Assembly: GCF_020382885.2 (NCBI RefSeq)
Contig: NC_058511.1
Coordinates: forward strand, 16,668,504 to 16,732,503
Reading direction: 5' to 3'
Source of the DNA: Scatophagus argus
Lineage: Eukaryota > Chordata > Actinopteri > Scatophagidae
Length of the DNA: 64,000 nucleotides
Part shown: positions 1 through 12,500 of the stretch, in pieces
Numbering within the stretch: the stretch's first letter is position 1
Layout: each line of letters begins with the position of its first letter
Translations under genes and position numbers: made by a program
The notes under the pieces: model-generated
Told to the model about the DNA's origin: nothing
What the model saw: only the letters and a program-made list of their open reading frames with translations
Database searches by the model: none

Positions 1-1082
1 CAGCTAAACCTCACATTTCTTCCAGTTTTTAGGAAACCAGACACTGCTATATTTACATCTACAGCCAATAGAGCACTTCCCAAAATATCACACTAAGTGC
101 TGATTTGGTTCACATTTTGTTCCGACATTTTTTGTTCTTTGCAGTCTTGCCAGTCGTCCTCACTGGCCAAGCTGTCCAATCATCATAACTTGAAAGACTT
201 AACGGTTTGACAGCGTTCAACTGTTCTACAAAATGAAGGACAGGGGATGTTTAAGAAAGTTAAACCATTAGAACAATGAGGCTTGCTGTGCCACAAAGTG
301 ATACTGAAAATATGAAAGCTTTTGTTTTAAATTGTATCCATATGACTGGAGCAGTCTGATTAAGACACGAGAAAACTTGTTTAAATCCATTTGTGGTTGT
401 GTAGGAAGTGACTTCTAATCAGCAACACTCCCCATGCGCACACTGTGTGAGGTAATATGACTGCCATATTCCAAAATGAACTTATACAGGGAGTTGATTA
501 AAATGATTTAATTATGGAGGTTTATATGAACACAATTATACTGATTCCAAAAACCAGAAACCGTTCTTAATATTATGTACTGCAATTTTTTTTTTTTTTT
601 TTACTTCAGCCACAATTGATTTAAAGTAGTAGAAGTAAGTATTTATTTTACACTAAGGCTATAAGTTGACTGCTGCAATAACTCAGGCCACTTGAAATGT
701 GTGAATACCTATAGAGACATTTTGCTATTCAACACTTCACACAGAGCTTTGTGAAGACCCAGACAGACAACCCACGCATTCTCCATGTATCAAAAAAAAT
801 ACATTTACCTTGTTTTAGTGTGGAAGAATATAGAAAAGACTGACTTTCTAAGCGCTTTTAGTTTCTCGCTTAGTTTCTCGCTGATCACCAACAACTGTTT
901 GATGTATAGAGTGTGTCCAGTGTTCATTGTTCAAAATGGGACAATTTCTCCTTCATGTTAAGACAAGAACCTTGCTAATGCATATGTTGATTTACTGACA
1001 AAATGAAGGTTGCAGATACATTTATACTTTTTTGTACTGTCAGTCAGGAGCCAACCATTGATTTTGTGAGGATGTACTTGAG

Positions 1083-1335
1083 CTTAAGGCTAACATCAGC
1101 ATGCTAATGCGTTCACAGCAACAAAGCTGATGTGCTGATATTTAGCAGGTAAAAAATGTTCATATATTAGCCATTTTAGTTAGCCATACTGGAAAGCTAA
1201 AGTGCAGCTGAAATCAAATGGAACACTAATAGTTTTGTAGGTTTTCTAAAGTATTGGACAAACTGAAATGTTGACCTGCGTGTGCTGCTGGAGGAAAGGT
1301 CAGGAGATCACCAATGTCATTGGACTTCCTTCTAT
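1083..1335 (+). repeat. Old dispersed percomorph repeat, copy A
   Basis: The segment contains the recurring words 'gctaacatcagcatgctaa', 'tgatatttagcaggta' and 'aagtattggaca', followed by a stretch that resembles 'gacctg...ggaaaggtcaggagatcaccaa'. I recognise this word order from a very common, diverged fish interspersed repeat. Two other copies in this window share the words (9160-9400 on the same strand, 44975-45215 on the other). No ends or target duplications are visible, so the boundaries are approximate and the family name is left open. Confidence 0.6.
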
Positions 1336-2137
1336 GCTACGATAAATGTACATTTTATGTACATTTTATCATATACTATCAAGGTCTCCGTAATTTGTGA
1401 ATATATCTACAATTCTGTGAAAAATCGAAATTGGTGTCATAAATGATCAGTGCAAGTTAAAAACTGCATCTGCATCTGAAGTTCAAGCCCTCGTGCATTT
1501 TGAACTAAACAGACCCAGTTTCCCCTCAGGTAACCCTCAGTTAGCAGAGAGGGGCAAGGTGCAGATGCCTCTGAGAAGTGCACACCAGTACACAAACTCA
1601 AAACTCGGAGCACTGTTAATTATGTAGAGCAGTCAGCTGACAAAACTAGAAAGTCTGAGAAAGCCTGATCTATATTCACATGCACTTCACGGTTAGAATG
1701 AGTGCACATTTAATTTAGATTCTTGACTTTAATAAATTAACTCAAATATGAAAGAGATGATCTAAAACCTTTAGTTTTAGCTCGAAGTCAGATGGAAATA
1801 ATGTCGAGACAGCGGGGAGTACAAACACATGAATGTTTGCGTGCAGATTCAGAAGTGTGAGGGGTTTTTTTTTCACACATGCACACACTCACAGACTCCC
1901 ACATGATTGAGCAGCCACGAATGGTGAGTTTATGCTTGAGGAGGAATATCCAAGGATGTCTGATGAGTCATGTAGAATTGAGGCACAGGATAAATAATGA
2001 ACCATACTGTAGACATCTAGAGAAAACGGGAAAGAGGCTGTGTGCTCTGTTTTTGTTGCACGGTGTTTTCTCGCTTTTCCCTTTTCCCTCTTCCTCCTTT
2101 TCCCTTCCTCTCTGGTGCTGTCTTTTGGCCCAAATGA

Positions 2138-2176
2138 GCTGGAGAAGCCTGCAGGCCGATTATGAGCTTTTTAAAA
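2138..2176 (+). other. Candidate conserved noncoding element or cryptic exon, copy 1
   Basis: A long C/T-rich tract (about 2050-2130) is followed by GCCTGCAGGCCGATTATGA at 2147-2165 and then by AAAAG/GTGTCT, which resembles a splice donor. A near-identical 19-mer occurs at 6897-6915, also after a C/T-rich tract. The three differences within the 19-mers are all pyrimidine transitions, and in one shared frame both read Ser-Leu-Gln-Ala-Asp-Tyr-Glu. It could be a duplicated regulatory element or a small exon. I do not recognise it as part of a known protein. Confidence 0.3.
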
Positions 2177-3221
2177 GGTGTCTTCAAAATGCACAAGCTG
2201 CTGCGGATTTATCTTGCCAAGCACTTTAGAGGCTAGCCGTTCTGGACACACCGCTGGCAAGTGAAGATAAAGCGAGCAAGTCTTCCCATTCTCTCTGATA
2301 TTCTGCCTTGCCTCGAATTGCGTCACAAGGAGCAGAGGGTAGCCCTCAGGTCTACCTGCCAAACTTGGCAGCCAGCAGTGAGTCACACTCTGCCTACTGC
2401 CCTGCTTGGCTGCTTTTCTGCATCTGATATCAGAAAGGCAGACAAATGGCGATGGTGGAATGCGCTAAATATGTATGTGCTGGTTGATAAATACCTCATT
2501 TTTAACCTATGCTGGCAACAGAATGGATAATTATTGATCTGCATTATTGATAGGGGGATATTTCTGTGTATGTAGTCTGGTGTGTTTACCTTTCAGTGCA
2601 GCGTCCCCACTCTTTCTTTCCTCTAGTCATTCTTTTTATCAATGCCAGTACCTATTCTTCTCACCTTCCCCTGAGGCAGGAAATATGTCTCCACACTCAA
2701 TAGTGCCATCTGCTGTTGTGCTGTCATTCACACTGTTAATGCAGAGATAGTGCTGCCAGATGGGTGTTTTGTAACCACAGATAAACCAGGGTCAGAAAGA
2801 GGTCCAAACTCCACTTAAATCTCAAGCTGCATTGTTCAGGAATCAGCTGATTCTTAGACTGCACACAGTCATTCACTGAACAGCTGGATGGTTCTCTACT
2901 CAGCCATTCAAACCAGGTTAAATATCCTTTTGATCAATTTTCTGTATTTTTTCTGTTGTGTCAGACAAGAAGACCCTTCAGTCTCCAACACACATACAAC
3001 CATTGACTCATTATCATCTGTGGTTTATGTTTAATTCAAGTGTTCGCTCTTCTCAAAAGCCTACTGTCTCACTGAATGAAAGCCTCATCCCTCAAGACCA
3101 AAGCAGTCTTACAGACCTTAACCATAAACAAAGGTCACATGTGCAGAGATACATGCCTGCAGGTGTTACCGTACTGGGACTTGATCAATGGGTAGTATAA
3201 CGGTGGACTGATGTTAAGTTG

Positions 3222-3640
3222 ATCTTTAAAGGGACAGTTCAACCTAAAAAAAAAAAAAAAAACAAGCAAAAAAACCCCCCAAAACTTATTTTTCCTCTTG
3301 CCTGTAGTGCTTTTTATCCATCTACGTTTCTTTGGTGTGAGTTGTTGAGTTTTGGAGATGCATAGATGTCTGCCTTCTTTTCAACAAAATGGAACTAGAT
3401 GGCATTTTTCTTGTGGTGTCCAGAGTGTCAAAAAATACATTTGAAAAACTGAAATTATGACTCGCTCACAATAATACACAGACCGTGTCGTGAGCTATTT
3501 CCTGCAGGAACTGTCGTCTTTCAAGCAAGATACATCATAGAATGAAACAGAGGGTCATGCTCGTGACAGGGCAGGATGCAAACATTAATGTTGTTCTCCT
3601 AGCAGAGCTGTAATGTTAGCTAGCTTTGTTAGTAGGTACA
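3222..3640 (+). repeat. Old dispersed fish repeat with terminal TTAAAGGGACAGTTCA
   Basis: The segment opens with 'tttaaagggacagttcaacc' and an A-rich run, then passes through 'cagagtgtcaaaaaatacat', 'gaaattatgactcgctcaca' and a block on 'gggcaggatgcaaacattaa'. This order is familiar from a widespread, diverged repeat of percomorph genomes. There is no long open frame. The right end is a guess and no target site duplication was found. Confidence 0.5.
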
Positions 3641-4082
3641 TGTACTCTCATCCATGAGTACATGTATGCTTCCTTCTGCACAGTAATACTCAAATGTTGT
3701 TTTATTAAAGACAGTCAGTCATTAATTTGTCTAATTCCAATATACTGTAAATTATTACAGTCTGATTTAGAACAAAGTGAAGTGCTTATTTTAGCAGTTT
3801 TTGTGAAAAATATTCTTAGGGGTAAATGACTGCTAACTTGTTTACCTTTGGTGACACTGATATCACAGCAGACATGCGTCTGAGAGTAACAAGAGGATAA
3901 TCAAAAATTAATTTTACAGAGGGGATTGAGAGTGTGTGTGCTTGCGTGTGTGTGTTTTCTGTTCATGCAGAGCCTGGAGGCTTGGAAGCAGTAGCAGCTA
4001 CAGCAGCATGCTGGCAGAGTTTCTGCTGCTGCCTGGCATGTCACTGAGGGTTTATGTAAGAGCACATGCAGGCTCTATCTCT

Positions 4083-4132
4083 CTCACGCACGCACACACA
4101 CACACTCACACACACGCAAACACGCACACACT
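4083..4132. repeat. CA/CGCA microsatellite
   Basis: Imperfect (CA)n with interspersed CG, following CT-rich DNA. The short frames on both strands here are by-products of the repeat. Confidence 0.9.
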
Positions 4133-5124
4133 GTAAATACCCCAGCAATGGATTATGCATGTACCCCCCTCCCACGAAGCATCTAAGCGATGCTTTGACG
4201 AAGCAATGCAAACAGCCATATGCAGCGACAGCTACTGCTGTCAAGCCAAGGTCCTGCTAGTGTGTTTCTCCAAATAGGCTTGACTGCATCTGACAATGTT
4301 AGCAAAGGGATGCATGAAACATAAGGCATTATTTACACAGCCCTCTGGTGCCACAGTGGAATGACAGAAACCGTAAGAAACAAGTCAAAACAGAAGCCTC
4401 ATTTTTAAGTGTATCGCTAACAGGAAAATACAGACCTGAAATGCTCTGAAGGGCAAATTACAGTCTCGGACTGACCTTTAAAGCTGTGCTTGTTTGCTGG
4501 GGAGATGAACAGCCAATGGCAAAGCTGCTACATATTGTTGATAACATTAGAGCCAGTGCCTGTAGGACCCTGAAGTGAGCAGAGGTGACCTTGTGGGTTT
4601 TTGAAAGCTGAGTGGAAGTATTAATAGGCTTTAGACCACAAGATGTTTCTAGCAATAAAGCAATACAAAAGAATCAAAAAATATATAATAATGTTTATGC
4701 TGTTTTATCTTGGCAAAGTAAAATTAACGTTTGTAGATGTAGCGTACCCAATTATTCATCATTTTTCATCATCTGAGCACAGCAGACATAGAACACTTTG
4801 CGCAGGAAGTCACTTAAGAGAACTTGGGATTGTTGGATCATTTCAGATTCTAACAATGCAAAACTAGGTGCTTGCTTTTGGCTCTCCAAGAGAGAAATAT
4901 TGGGCACATCTGCTTTAGACCATAAATTCTTATTCTGTTATATTCTATTTTATTGTATTCTATTCTCTGATGTTCCAGTTTTGGTGGTCACTGAGCAGTC
5001 ACATGTACAGTGAGGGATTCCTTTTTTTTTTGCACTAGTACTGCAGGTAATGATAAAATCTATCCATGGGGACAAACAATATTGAACCATCCATATTGCA
5101 TAAATGAGCTCAGAGGCTCCCAAA

Positions 5125-5163
5125 AGTGTGTATATGTGAGTGTGTGTGTGTGTGTGTGTGTGT
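5125..5163. repeat. (GT)n microsatellite
   Basis: A nearly pure GT run interrupted by TATATGTGAG at its left end. Confidence 0.9.
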
Positions 5164-5418
5164 CTGCAGACAATGTAAACAGAAAAGAAAACTGATAGTT
5201 ATGAAGGGGGATGTATTTGGAATCAGTCACTCTCAGCGAGGAATGGAGTTACGCACTACAGAGTGGTCCAGGGCAGGCATCATGGGACAAGGACTGCATG
5301 AATGATCACCCACTGAGTCATCCTCTGGGAGATATGATGCTCAGATATGGTGTTATTAATTACAGTATGCAAACAATATACTCTGTATTCATTACATTAT
5401 TTGATCAATATAGAATCA

Positions 5419-5722
5419 TCCATCCATTTTCTATACCGCTTATCCGTCAGGGTCGCGGGGGAGCTGGAGCCTATCCCAGCTAACTACGGGCGAGAGGCGG
5501 GGTTCACCCAGAACTGGTCGCCAGTCATTCGCAGGGCTGACACACAAAAACAAGACAATCACACACACTCACACCTTGGGGCAATGTAGCCAGCTAACCT
5601 AATGTGCATGTTTTTGGAGGAAGCCGGAGTACCCGGAGAAAACCCACGCAGGCACAGGGGGAACATGCTAACTCTGTACAGAAGGGCCCAGACCAGGATT
5701 TGAACCCACCACTGTGCCACCC
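5419..5722 (-). mobile_element. Short retroposed element flanked by a 13 bp target duplication
   Basis: The 304 bp segment is bounded by two exact copies of CAATATAGAATCA at 5406-5418 and 5723-5735. The left end carries the CATCCATCCATTTTCTATAC signature that I recognise from a very common percomorph repeat, followed by 'ccgcttatccgtcagggtcg' and the 'ggagaaaacccacgcaggca' block. Read on the minus strand, the left end becomes a GGATGGATG-type short tandem tail, as seen at the 3' ends of some fish non-LTR elements, so I infer minus orientation. It has no coding capacity. Both SINE-like and truncated LINE tail are possible. Confidence 0.75.
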
Positions 5723-6896
5723 CAATATAGAATCAATGGATCAAAACTTTAAAGTTGTATACAATACTGAAGATTTTAATATCAGTTTTGCCCATTTTTA
5801 TTAACTATTTATGCATGACAATTTTTTTTGTCAATAACAGACAGCATTTCCATTTACAAACACCGTAAATACTGTCCCAGGCCAGGCCACCAGACAGTAG
5901 CCTGCTATTCCCTGTCGATTAAAAAACAGAGGTTTGACAAAAATGCTAATGCAAAGTCCACTTCTGGCTTTTTCTTGATTTTTTAACCATCCAGTTTTTT
6001 TGGCGGCAGCTCGGTCTTGGGAAAACTGTGAGATGGACTTGAAAACTCAGGAGCAAGTGGAAGTAAGACTTTAGAGGTTTTGGATGCTGATCCCAAACCT
6101 TATGGCTATGAACCTAGGCTGTGTTGTGACATTTAATAACTAAGTAAGAAATTAATTAACTGGTAAAATAATCAAAAGATCAAATGACAATGAAAGTAAA
6201 TCAGTGGTTAATGGTCCAAAGAGCATTTAATCTGATTTATGTCGCTTTATGACAGCAGGATGTCTCAGTAGGTGGGGACATTCCCTCAAACTGCATCTGT
6301 CAGATCCCAAAACTACTCACTGTATTTCAACCATTTTTAAGTTATTTGTACGCACTCAGATAACCATAATCCTTTTACATGCAATCAACAACTCCACAAA
6401 CTGCAACAGAATGTGCACATAGTAAATAAATCTTTATTGCATTTGAATCCTGACCCTCGCGAGCTGATCACTGGATGCTTTTAAGCTACAAGATGTCTGC
6501 CCGGCTTAGCTGTTATCTGAAGAGCTGGCAGCGCAGGCAGGCCAACTAAACACAAATCTGGATCCAACGTTGTTACCTAACTCTGAAGTTATTTTAAAAC
6601 CCAACACAAGTCATTTATTTGGTGCTTGCGAATGACAAGCCTCTCATTTGTAGACTGCTGAATCCTAATTTGTGTTTTGAGCTGTATTATTCATCTGCTC
6701 TATGATCTTGCAGTCAGTCGCTGTTCTGTTAGTGTGAAATGGTCTTAATTTAAGCGTGACTGAAGTGTTTCTCTCGATCACTCTTTCTCTCCTTCATCCC
6801 TGTTCCTGTCTTCCAGTTCTCTCTTCTTGATCCCCCCGCCCCCCGCACCACTCTCTGGCTTTCCCTCTCTCGATTTTTGGATCAGCACCAGTGCCA

Positions 6897-6915
6897 GCTT
6901 GCAGGCTGATTACGA
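6897..6915 (+). other. Candidate conserved element, copy 2 of the 2147-2165 word
   Basis: GCTTGCAGGCTGATTACGA repeats the 2147-2165 word with three transitions. It also follows a C/T-rich tract (6770-6880) and a potential acceptor (GATCAG). A GT microsatellite starts about 40 bp downstream. The role is unknown. Confidence 0.3.
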
Positions 6916-6955
6916 AGGCTTTAATGTGCCATTTAACAGCAGCTTGTTGTGGGTC

Positions 6956-6994
6956 CTGTGTGTGTGTGTGTGTGTGTGTGCGCGTGTGTGTGTG
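6956..6994. repeat. (GT)n microsatellite with CGCG interruption
   Basis: A TG dinucleotide run broken once by GCGCG. Confidence 0.9.
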
Positions 6995-9159
6995 GAGAGA
7001 GGTTGGGTGCTGGGGTAAGGGTGTCTGTTTGACAGAATAGGCCTCGTCACACACTCACTGACGCACGCATACATGGCAGCATTAGCCAGCTGTGCCTGTC
7101 CGCCTGGCATTCAGCCTGTCCTTTGATGGCCATATCAAACAGCCATAACAGCAAATGGAAGCCAAATCAGGAGAGGAATAAGACTTAATGGAAATACAAC
7201 AGCCTAATATCCATTGCTGTAAAGGCGAGTAAACTGTAGCTTCATGTCCTGGTTAGTTGTTAAGTGGTAACTGTGTGCCATCTAGTGAAGGTTTTTGTTT
7301 TTCGACCTGTCTGTTTCTCTGACATCTTTTGTATGTGACTAAGGCCGAAAAGCTGAACCAAAGAAACTCAGATGGAGGAATTTCATGGTCTTATCACCCT
7401 GCCCCACTTTCTGTCTTTCTTCTTCCCATCTTTACATAACAAAGTGTTTCATAACTTGCCACATTGTTGAGGAGCCGCAGTGGCTTTCTCTCCCCCTCCC
7501 TCCCATCATCAGCCTCTCTCCTGCATCACCTTCCTGGCACCTTTCCCCCTGCCTCTCCCTCCCCTTGAAACTCTTCCTTCCCATGTCGTCTAGTCCGTCC
7601 ACGTGCCTCCTCCAGTTCCACCGGGGCTTGGGCAGATGAACCGAGGCAGGGCCATACTCGAGCAGGAGGCAGCCCTCGTGGGAAGGAAGCCACGTTGCAT
7701 TTGTGCAGAAAGTGTCAGGCGGCGTTCCCATTCCTGGCAGCTTCGTGCCTCCGTCCCGAGGGGGTTTCCTTCCTCAAATTAGTTTGGCTGATCCTGAGCA
7801 GAGGGGCAGATAAGGACCTTGTTCGCCTCTATCGCTGTCACACTCCCTCTGACACGTTCTCTCTAACAGCCATTTTAGTCTCTTCCTCCATCTTTCCTGT
7901 TTTCATTCTTCTGTCTCTGCTCCCCCCCCCCTTCTGTCTGTTAACTTCTCACTGCAGTCTGATCAGTTTGCTGCTGCAGCAGAATTTACATGGGTGGGAC
8001 CTTATTGCAGATGGGCAGTTTTGCAACCCGAACTGACTCTCACTGTCTAACCCTGTCTTATTTATCCTTCGCTCTCGTTTTATCTCCTGTTCGCTGCACT
8101 CTCTCCCCTCCCATTAGGATTCACAGCCTGAACTTACCCCCCGTTGTGACTGCAGACAGTTTGTTCGTGCTGGGGTGGTTACTCTGAGGAGAGGCTAGGG
8201 CGGCGTCCTCGCCTTTCTATTCGCCTCTGTGTGACGAGACTGTCTGCAAGGCACACAAGCAAGGACACAGTCTTTGTAGAACAGTCAGTATACTGCCTGA
8301 AACCAAAGTACACGTGCTTCGGATTTACTCCCTGCCTGAGACTGCAGCAGAATTTTCTCAAGTGTTTTCAAAGTTTTGCCTCCTTTTTTTCATTTTAAAG
8401 CTGAAATCATAATCAAAAATTGTTATATTGATGAAATGTGTTACGTGCAAGGGGTTGCTCGTATTGCTAAAACCACAGATTATAACCACCTTAGAGAGTT
8501 TGGACTTTGATTCAGAAGCAGCTTCCTCCTCAAAAAATACATTTCATCTCACCATTTAGTCCCTAAAACGTCAGTGCAAAGATCTGATGACATTTCCTGA
8601 CATTTTAAACATTAAAATGATGGAGGTTTTTCATTTCTGAGGTGATTCACTTTGACTTTGTAAATTCATTCATTCCTTTGTCTCTCTCTTACGTGAAGTT
8701 GATTTCCTAGTTTCCATACATGCAAAATAAACTACAAGACATTCTCCCCAATAATTAGCAGAGTGGAATATTTGTTCGGCTTCGTTGAAATTCTTTGATG
8801 ATAGCTGTTACCGCAACACCAGCTTACAAGTCTCCATAGAGCAGCCTCCCTCAGCTTAGATTACCCATCAAAGAGCTCAAAGAGGTTTTACCAGGGAGAT
8901 CAAGTGGAAGGTCATATCTGACGAATCGTTTAGCTTCTCGCAGCCATCCACAGGGTTCACGGTCTACAGTACACGATGAGCCGAGTAGGGGATCTGTGGT
9001 CACTGCATTGACCTCTGGCCCTGTGTACATGTAGCACAGTTATGCAGTGATGACATGGATGGCTTGCGCTGCCGTTACTTTGCTGTTCAGTGCTGTTGTC
9101 CTGTTAAAGCACAGGATTAGACTCACATCAAAAGAAATATTTTTGTATCGGGAGTATTT

Positions 9160-9570
9160 GTTATATAGCCTTGTTAGCTGTTCTGTGGCTCAGCAGTGCT
9201 TTGAGCTGAAAGTGGAAGTCAGCATGCCAACACGTTCAAAACGACATTACTGAAATTTTGATGTTTAGCAATATAACCATCTCAATTTAGCATATTAGCA
9301 TGCTAGCATTTGAATATTAGCTTTAACACACAATGTACAGCTGAGGCTGAAGGCAATGCCGTTTGTTTTGCTTTAAACCAGCAAAGTATTGAACACATTA
9401 AAGTTGGGACCCAATGATTGTGGTAGATGAAAGTAGAGACATCGCCAAAGTAATTCCCAACATCAAATTTAAATTTGACAGTAACACAGTGAGAACATGG
9501 GTTGCTAGACCCACAGGACCCTTTAAAGCTGAGGGTTTGTGCACCTTCAAGGTGTCTCCCATGTATCCGT
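9160..9570 (+). repeat. Old dispersed percomorph repeat, copy B
   Basis: Shares 'gatgtttagcaatat', 'ttagcatgctagcatttga', 'gtacagctgaggctgaaggc' and 'caaagtattgaacac' with the same family as 1083-1335. It is heavily diverged, so an old insertion, and the ends are not defined. Confidence 0.55.
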
Positions 9571-10527
9571 TTCATAAAAGTTTCATAAAACTACTTTATA
9601 CAGCTTTTTAGAGAAATTTTGTAACACTTCCGATCTGTATATGAAGACAACAGCAAAGTACTACAAAGTGAGGTTCTGTAACGACTCATATTGAAGTGTC
9701 GCACGTGTCAGGATGTCAGCGGTGTGTGAAAATTCCTGTGAGGGACTGACTGACAAATGTGTCGGTGACCCTAACCTTCCCATGTATGGGCCTGAAATGA
9801 AATACAGCTTCAGTACAAAGATCGATAAAGGCTACAATGTAATTGTTGTCACCTCTTTTAGAGCTAGAATCTCTTGGGAAAGACAGGAGGCTGTAGATGC
9901 TTTGAAATGACATGTTTCCCAGTTAAACATACATGAATACACAAAGCAAGGATAACATTTGCAAAGGTAGATTTTTAAAGGATGGATGAGAATAGGAAAC
10001 CAAAATTCTCTACTGCAGGTAATCAATGTACATCGATTCTAAATGCAAATAGTTATGTTTCCAAATAACATCTGTTATCATTAATCTGTTCTTTTTTTGC
10101 ACACTGCAACATTGTCTTGCAAAATGTGATAGTAGCCTCACTTCTTTTTATTAAGGATTTACATATGAAACATGATCTGGGTCACTTTGCCACACCACCA
10201 ACCTCAGTCTCTAATCTCCAATGAATTGCTTTTGGGCTACAGTTCATCAGAAGATCCATGCGTGTTTTGGAATTGCAACTTCCAAGTGGCAAATCTGTTG
10301 TATTTAGACACTGATTTCTTGCTGCTTATTAGTGTTCCTTTTGAGTGGTGTTTGCATCATGGAGAGATCAAGCTTTTTAAGTTTCCTGCACCCAAAACTA
10401 CTGGCATCAATACGCAAGGCATCTTAGTTCATGGGATTATTAAATCAAGCTGGCCTTGGAAGACTTGATCATGAAAAAAAAACTTATCTTTATATCCTCC
10501 ATTTCCTCTTTTCCTTTTTTCTTACAG

Positions 10528-12204
10528 TTCTTCCCATATGGCGATGCATCCAAGTTCGCCCAACACGCCTTCAGGACCTTTGACAAGAATGGCGATGGCA
10601 CCATCGACTTCAGAGAGTTCATCTGCGCGTTGTCCATAACATCACGGGGCAGCTTCGAGCAGAAACTCAATTGGGCCTTCAACATGTACGACCTGGATGG
10701 GGATGGCAAGATCACACGGGTGGAGATGCTGGAGATCATTGAGGTATCACAACAAGGAATCACCCTGGAATGATTTTCTTATTCTCATGTCTCGGTGGTG
10801 AATATGACGGCTGAAAACAGGTGAAACAGCTAGCTGGCTGAAGGTAACAAATCCACTTAGTGGCATATTTAGCATGCATACGTGAGACAGATATTGATCA
10901 TCTCACCAAACTTTGGGCAAGAAAATGAATAAACACATTTCCTAAAATGTCAAACAATTTCTTTAACTGGCAAGCATGCGATGCATTGCCACATGGCTTC
11001 TGTGCTTTTTAATCTGCTGAGTCACAGGGGTGCACAACTTTTGATTTTTTTTAATACTTAGTTAAAGGTTATACAGCAGAGGGCTAAGCCTGCAGGGCCT
11101 GACAAGACACTAATTATTCAAAAACATGAATAATATTAAAAAAAAAAGCAAAAGGCAAAAGAGCAAGTTCACTTCAGACTCGTGTAGAATTTTGAATTTG
11201 GTCTGTCTTATGTGTAATAATAAATTCAGGCAGAGGAGATTTTTATGTTATTCAGCTATTAAATGTCTATCGTCCTCATTTCTTTTCAGTCACTGCTAAC
11301 TCTGTCTTTATGTGAGATCTAACATTGTACATGGACTAATTCCCATCTTCACGTGCATTCAGTGTTGGAGCAGTGAAGTCAAATGGATTCCACCGATGTG
11401 TGCATAGAACATATAAACGGTAACATTATTCATGCATGTGTGGAGGTTGGCAGAGACTAATCTTTCCTCTCTTGTGTCATGAGGAGGACATCAGTAAATG
11501 CTAATAGACTCTGTGCATCCGCATTACTCTTTGGAAAGTTCATTGCGTTATCTGTACAGAGTAGCTGAAGCCAACTGACAGGTGATCCGGCTGTGTTCCA
11601 GCTGTGCGGCTGTCAGATGGTGGCGTAGTGCAGAAGTTACCAAACTGGGGGGCAGGCACCCTTGGGAGGCTCAGAGTCACTGCAGGGGGATGACAGGAGA
11701 AAAATAAAGAATGAAACTAAGTTACTTATTAGTTGCAACTAGTTGCTTCATTTCTCACAATTGTTGAACATTGTGGGGTGGGGACGTGCACCTTTTTCAG
11801 TCTCTGAATTGGGATATGCGACAAAAAGTTTGTCAAGCACTGGCTTTGAGAAGAGGAAACCTCAGTTCAACTTCGAGGTTTCTTGATTGCTCTCTTTGCG
11901 TCCTTTCCTTGCTTCGCTCAGGAAGAGATACAAGGGAAGGAAACTTAAAGAGACTCGAGATGCCCTTCTCCTCTAAACATCTACTGCTTTCTCTCTCCTC
12001 TTGCAGGCGATCTACAAGATGGTAGGCACTGTTATCATGATGAAAATGAACGAGGATGGCCTGACGCCCGAGCAGAGGGTGGACAAGATCTTCTCCAAGA
12101 TGGATAAGAACAACGACGACCAGATCTCACTGGAAGAGTTCAAAGAGGCTGCCAAGAGTGACCCATCCATCGTATTACTGCTGCAGTGTGACCTCCAGAA
12201 ATAG
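10528..12204 (+). CDS. vsnl1: Visinin-like protein 1 (VILIP-1), last two coding exons
   Basis: A neuronal calcium sensor of the visinin/recoverin family; family members are N-myristoylated and move to membranes when calcium binds. Two exons are visible: 10528-10743 (72 codons, acceptor TTACAG, donor GTATCA) and 12007-12204 (65 codons plus TAG). Together they match residues 55-191 of the 191-residue vertebrate protein almost without change. EF-hand loops [24 protein letters not shown] and [12 protein letters not shown] are seen; the degenerate first EF-hand and the myristoylated N-terminus lie in an exon left of the window. Motifs such as [20 protein letters not shown] and the C-terminus LLLQCDLQK favour VSNL1 over hippocalcin or HPCAL1, which differ at these sites. 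Whether this is the a or b teleost paralogue cannot be decided here. Confidence 0.95.
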
Positions 12205-12462
12205 GCCGGAGGGCGAGCGGAGCGCTCTACCAGCCGCCACGGACTGCACAGAAAGAATTTCATGTTCCATTCAGTTTGCAGCTATTTCCACAGAAAAAAA
12301 ATATGCTTGGACTACCTTTCAATGGATCTGCTTCTTGTGTTTGAAACACTCGTGTGCATGAGAATGTTATTTGCTATAAAAAGATCTACACACAGCATAC
12401 AAAAGTGTGCGGGTGCAAGAGTGCGGGTGCACACTCACACCGCAAATAAATACACTCACAGT

Positions 12463-12463
<1 letters not shown>

Positions 12464-12497
<34 letters not shown>
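12464..12497. repeat. (CA)n microsatellite in the vsnl1 3'UTR
   Basis: A pure CA run of about 17 units, followed by AT-rich alternating sequence to about 12560. Confidence 0.9.

Positions 12498-12500
<3 letters not shown>

Larger units (their letters stand above)
1..10527 (+). other. vsnl1: vsnl1 intronic/upstream DNA, no coding exon found
   Basis: This stretch precedes the first vsnl1 coding exon visible in the window. The family's first coding exon begins with Met-Gly-Lys-Gln-Asn and encodes about 54 residues up to the exon that starts FFPYGD. I checked the ATGGG-type starts here and none continues into that sequence, so the first coding exon probably lies to the left of the window. The interval holds old dispersed repeats, CA/GT microsatellites, pyrimidine-rich tracts and AT-rich blocks. 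The short reading frames here look like chance. Intron versus upstream flank cannot be told apart from sequence alone. Confidence 0.6.

Noticed and set aside
7385-8187. Cluster of frames with many Ser/Leu/Pro codons in the vsnl1 region
   Set aside because: Produced by a C/T-rich tract; no homology or consistent splice structure.
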